Shown: piece by piece, positions 62,766 to 64,000 of the stretch
Position numbering within the stretch: the stretch's first letter is position 1
How the letters are laid out: every line of letters begins with the position of its first letter
Source of the DNA: Salinicola halophilus
GTDB lineage: Bacteria > Pseudomonadota > Gammaproteobacteria > Pseudomonadales > Halomonadaceae
Reading direction: 5' to 3'
Length of the DNA: 64,000 nt
Assembly: GCF_003206155.1 (NCBI RefSeq)
Contig: NZ_PZJV01000006.1
Coordinates: 401,923-465,922, forward strand
Notes under the pieces: generated by a model
What the model saw: the letters and a program-made list of their open reading frames with translations, nothing else
Databases searched by the model: none
Told to the model about the DNA's origin: nothing
Translations under genes and position numbers: made by a program

Positions 62766-63947
62766 ATGGAACACACCTGGCGCTGGTTCGGCCCGAATGA
62801 CCCGATCTCTCTCGACGACGTGCGTCAGACGGGGGCCACGGGGATCGTGAGCGCGCTGCACGAGATGCCCATCGGCGAGGTATGGCCGGTGGCGGCGATC
62901 GAAGAGCGCAAGGCGATGATCGAATCCCACGGCCTGACCTGGTCGGTCGTGGAGAGCATTTCGGTGCACGAGGACATCAAGCTCAACGAGGGCGACGCGG
63001 CCAAGTACATCGACAACTTCGCCCAGACGATTCGCAACCTCGCCGCCTGCGGTATCGATACCGTCTGCTACAACTTCATGCCGGTGCTCAACTGGACGCG
63101 CACGGAGCTCGAATACGAGCGGCCCAGCGGCAGCAAGGCGCTGCTGTTCGACTTCGTCGACTACTGCGCCTTCGATCTGTTCATCGTCGAGCGTCCCGAC
63201 GCCGCCGCCGACTACACCGACGAGCAGCGCGAACGGGCGGAAAAGCGCTACCGGACGATGAGCGACGCGCAGGTCGAGCACCTGGTCCACAACCTGGTCG
63301 CCGGCATGCCCGCCAACGAGGGCAGCTACTCGCTCGAGGAGTTCAAGCGCCACATCCAGCGTTACGCCGGAATGAGCCGCGAGACCTTCCGCCAGCACTT
63401 TCTGCACCTGCTGGAGCGAATCGTGCCCGTGGCCGAAGCGTGTGGCGTGCGCCTGGCGATCCATCCCGACGACCCGCCGTTCTCGCTCTGCGGGCTGCCG
63501 CGGATCGTCTCCACCGAAGAGGATGCGGCGTGGATACTCGCCGCGGTGGAGAGCCCCGCCAACGGGCTCACCTTCTGCACCGGCAGCTACGGTTCGCGGC
63601 TCGACAACGATCTGCCACGGATGATCGAGCGCTTCGCCGACCGGATCTACTTCACCCACCTGCGGGCGACCAAGACGCTGGAAGACGGCATCAGCTTCTT
63701 CGAGGACGACCATCTGGCCGGCAACATCGACATGGTGGGTGTCGTCGATCAGCTGCTCACCATCGAGAGCCGCCGACGCCAGGCGGGCGACCATCGCGCG
63801 CTGCCGATGCGCCCCGATCACGGCCAGAAAGTGCTCGACGACAACCACAAGGCGTCGACGCCGGGCTACCCCGCCATCGGCCGACTCAAGGGGCTGGCGG
63901 AGCTTCGCGGGGTGGAGCAGGCCCTGCGTTACGCCAAGCGCTACTGA
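62766..63947 (+). CDS. uxuA: Mannonate dehydratase
   Basis: A 393-residue TIM-barrel enzyme converting D-mannonate to 2-keto-3-deoxygluconate in hexuronate breakdown. TWRWFGPNDPISLDDVRQTGATGIVSALH, GIDTVCYNFMPVLNWTRTEL, IHPDDPPFSLCGLPRIVST (metal-binding His) and MRPDHGQKVLDD (metal-binding Asp/His) are conserved. ATG 62766 is preferred over 62754 because GGAG lies eight bases before it. uxuB and other steps are not in the window and may lie downstream. Confidence 0.95.
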   Translation: MEHTWRWFGPNDPISLDDVRQTGATGIVSALHEMPIGEVWPVAAIEERKAMIESHGLTWSVVESISVHEDIKLNEGDAAKYIDNFAQTIRNLAACGIDTVCYNFMPVLNWTRTELEYERPSGSKALLFDFVDYCAFDLFIVERPDAAADYTDEQRERAEKRYRTMSDAQVEHLVHNLVAGMPANEGSYSLEEFKRHIQRYAGMSRETFRQHFLHLLERIVPVAEACGVRLAIHPDDPPFSLCGLPRIVSTEEDAAWILAAVESPANGLTFCTGSYGSRLDNDLPRMIERFADRIYFTHLRATKTLEDGISFFEDDHLAGNIDMVGVVDQLLTIESRRRQAGDHRALPMRPDHGQKVLDDNHKASTPGYPAIGRLKGLAELRGVEQALRYAKRY

Positions 63948-64000
63948 TCCCCGCGCTGCCTAGGCGCGACCCCTGATGCGAATGTCGAACGCCGCCCCTC

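Overview
The window is high-GC gammaproteobacterial chromosome, most likely from Halomonadaceae (Halomonas/Salinicola/Chromohalobacter type). That placement is inferred from the yicC-rph-crc-pyrE block, a sucrose-phosphate synthase/phosphatase fusion typical of salt-tolerant bacteria, a umuDC operon with a perfect LexA box and a TRAP/UxuA hexuronate locus. No rRNA, tRNA, CRISPR array or complete insertion sequence was seen.

Region 1 (1-13,524) is the 3' part of a type 1 BREX phage-defence operon, all on +: brxC (cut by the window edge), pglX, a DUF262/DUF1524 GmrSD-type nuclease, pglZ and brxL. Three points stand out. pglX is split into two overlapping reading frames, and the split lies inside an AT-rich block that covers the target-recognition region. 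A type IV restriction-like gene is nested between pglX and pglZ. The BrxL AAA+ protein ends in a domain that reads like the C-terminal domain of eukaryotic MITD1 (MIT_C, phospholipase D-like fold) instead of the Lon-like protease domain of classical BrxL.

Region 2 (13.5-26.2 kb): a glycoside hydrolase 114/autotransporter fusion without a visible signal peptide, a complete cytochrome c maturation operon in the unusual order ccmF-G-H-A-B-C-I-D-E, and a small metal-related group (DUF2946, PepSY membrane protein, His-rich small protein).

Region 3 (26.3-38.3 kb): MFS/LysR divergent pair, DUF6064-like membrane protein plus Tat-type aldo/keto reductase, an acidic exported protein, a glycosyltransferase block (MurG/GT28-like, GT2, sucrose-phosphate synthase/phosphatase, and a divergent GT4 separated by only 38 bp carrying two palindromes), a luciferase-domain protein and an MBL-fold hydrolase.

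Region 4 (38.3-45.9 kb) is a patchwork with signs of transfer: fragments of MerR-like and S24 (LexA/CI-like) regulators, an AT-rich OLD-family nuclease, SRAP, SOS-controlled umuDC, an AbiE-type toxin-antitoxin pair, and a second degraded copy of a umuD segment. With BREX this gives three separate defence modules in 45 kb.

Region 5 (45.9-64 kb) is mostly core: Yip1 protein, chemoreceptor with a sigma-28-like promoter, an SDR plus a frameshifted SMP-30 lactonase with a divergent LysR, an MFS exporter, yicC/rph, a Crc-like ExoIII pseudoenzyme, pyrE, a YfaZ-like outer-membrane protein, trmL, and an IclR-TRAP-uxuA hexuronate locus.

A recurrent feature is short 2-5 copy tandem or direct repeats (6-27 bp period) in intergenic gaps, and once inside a glycosyltransferase gene.
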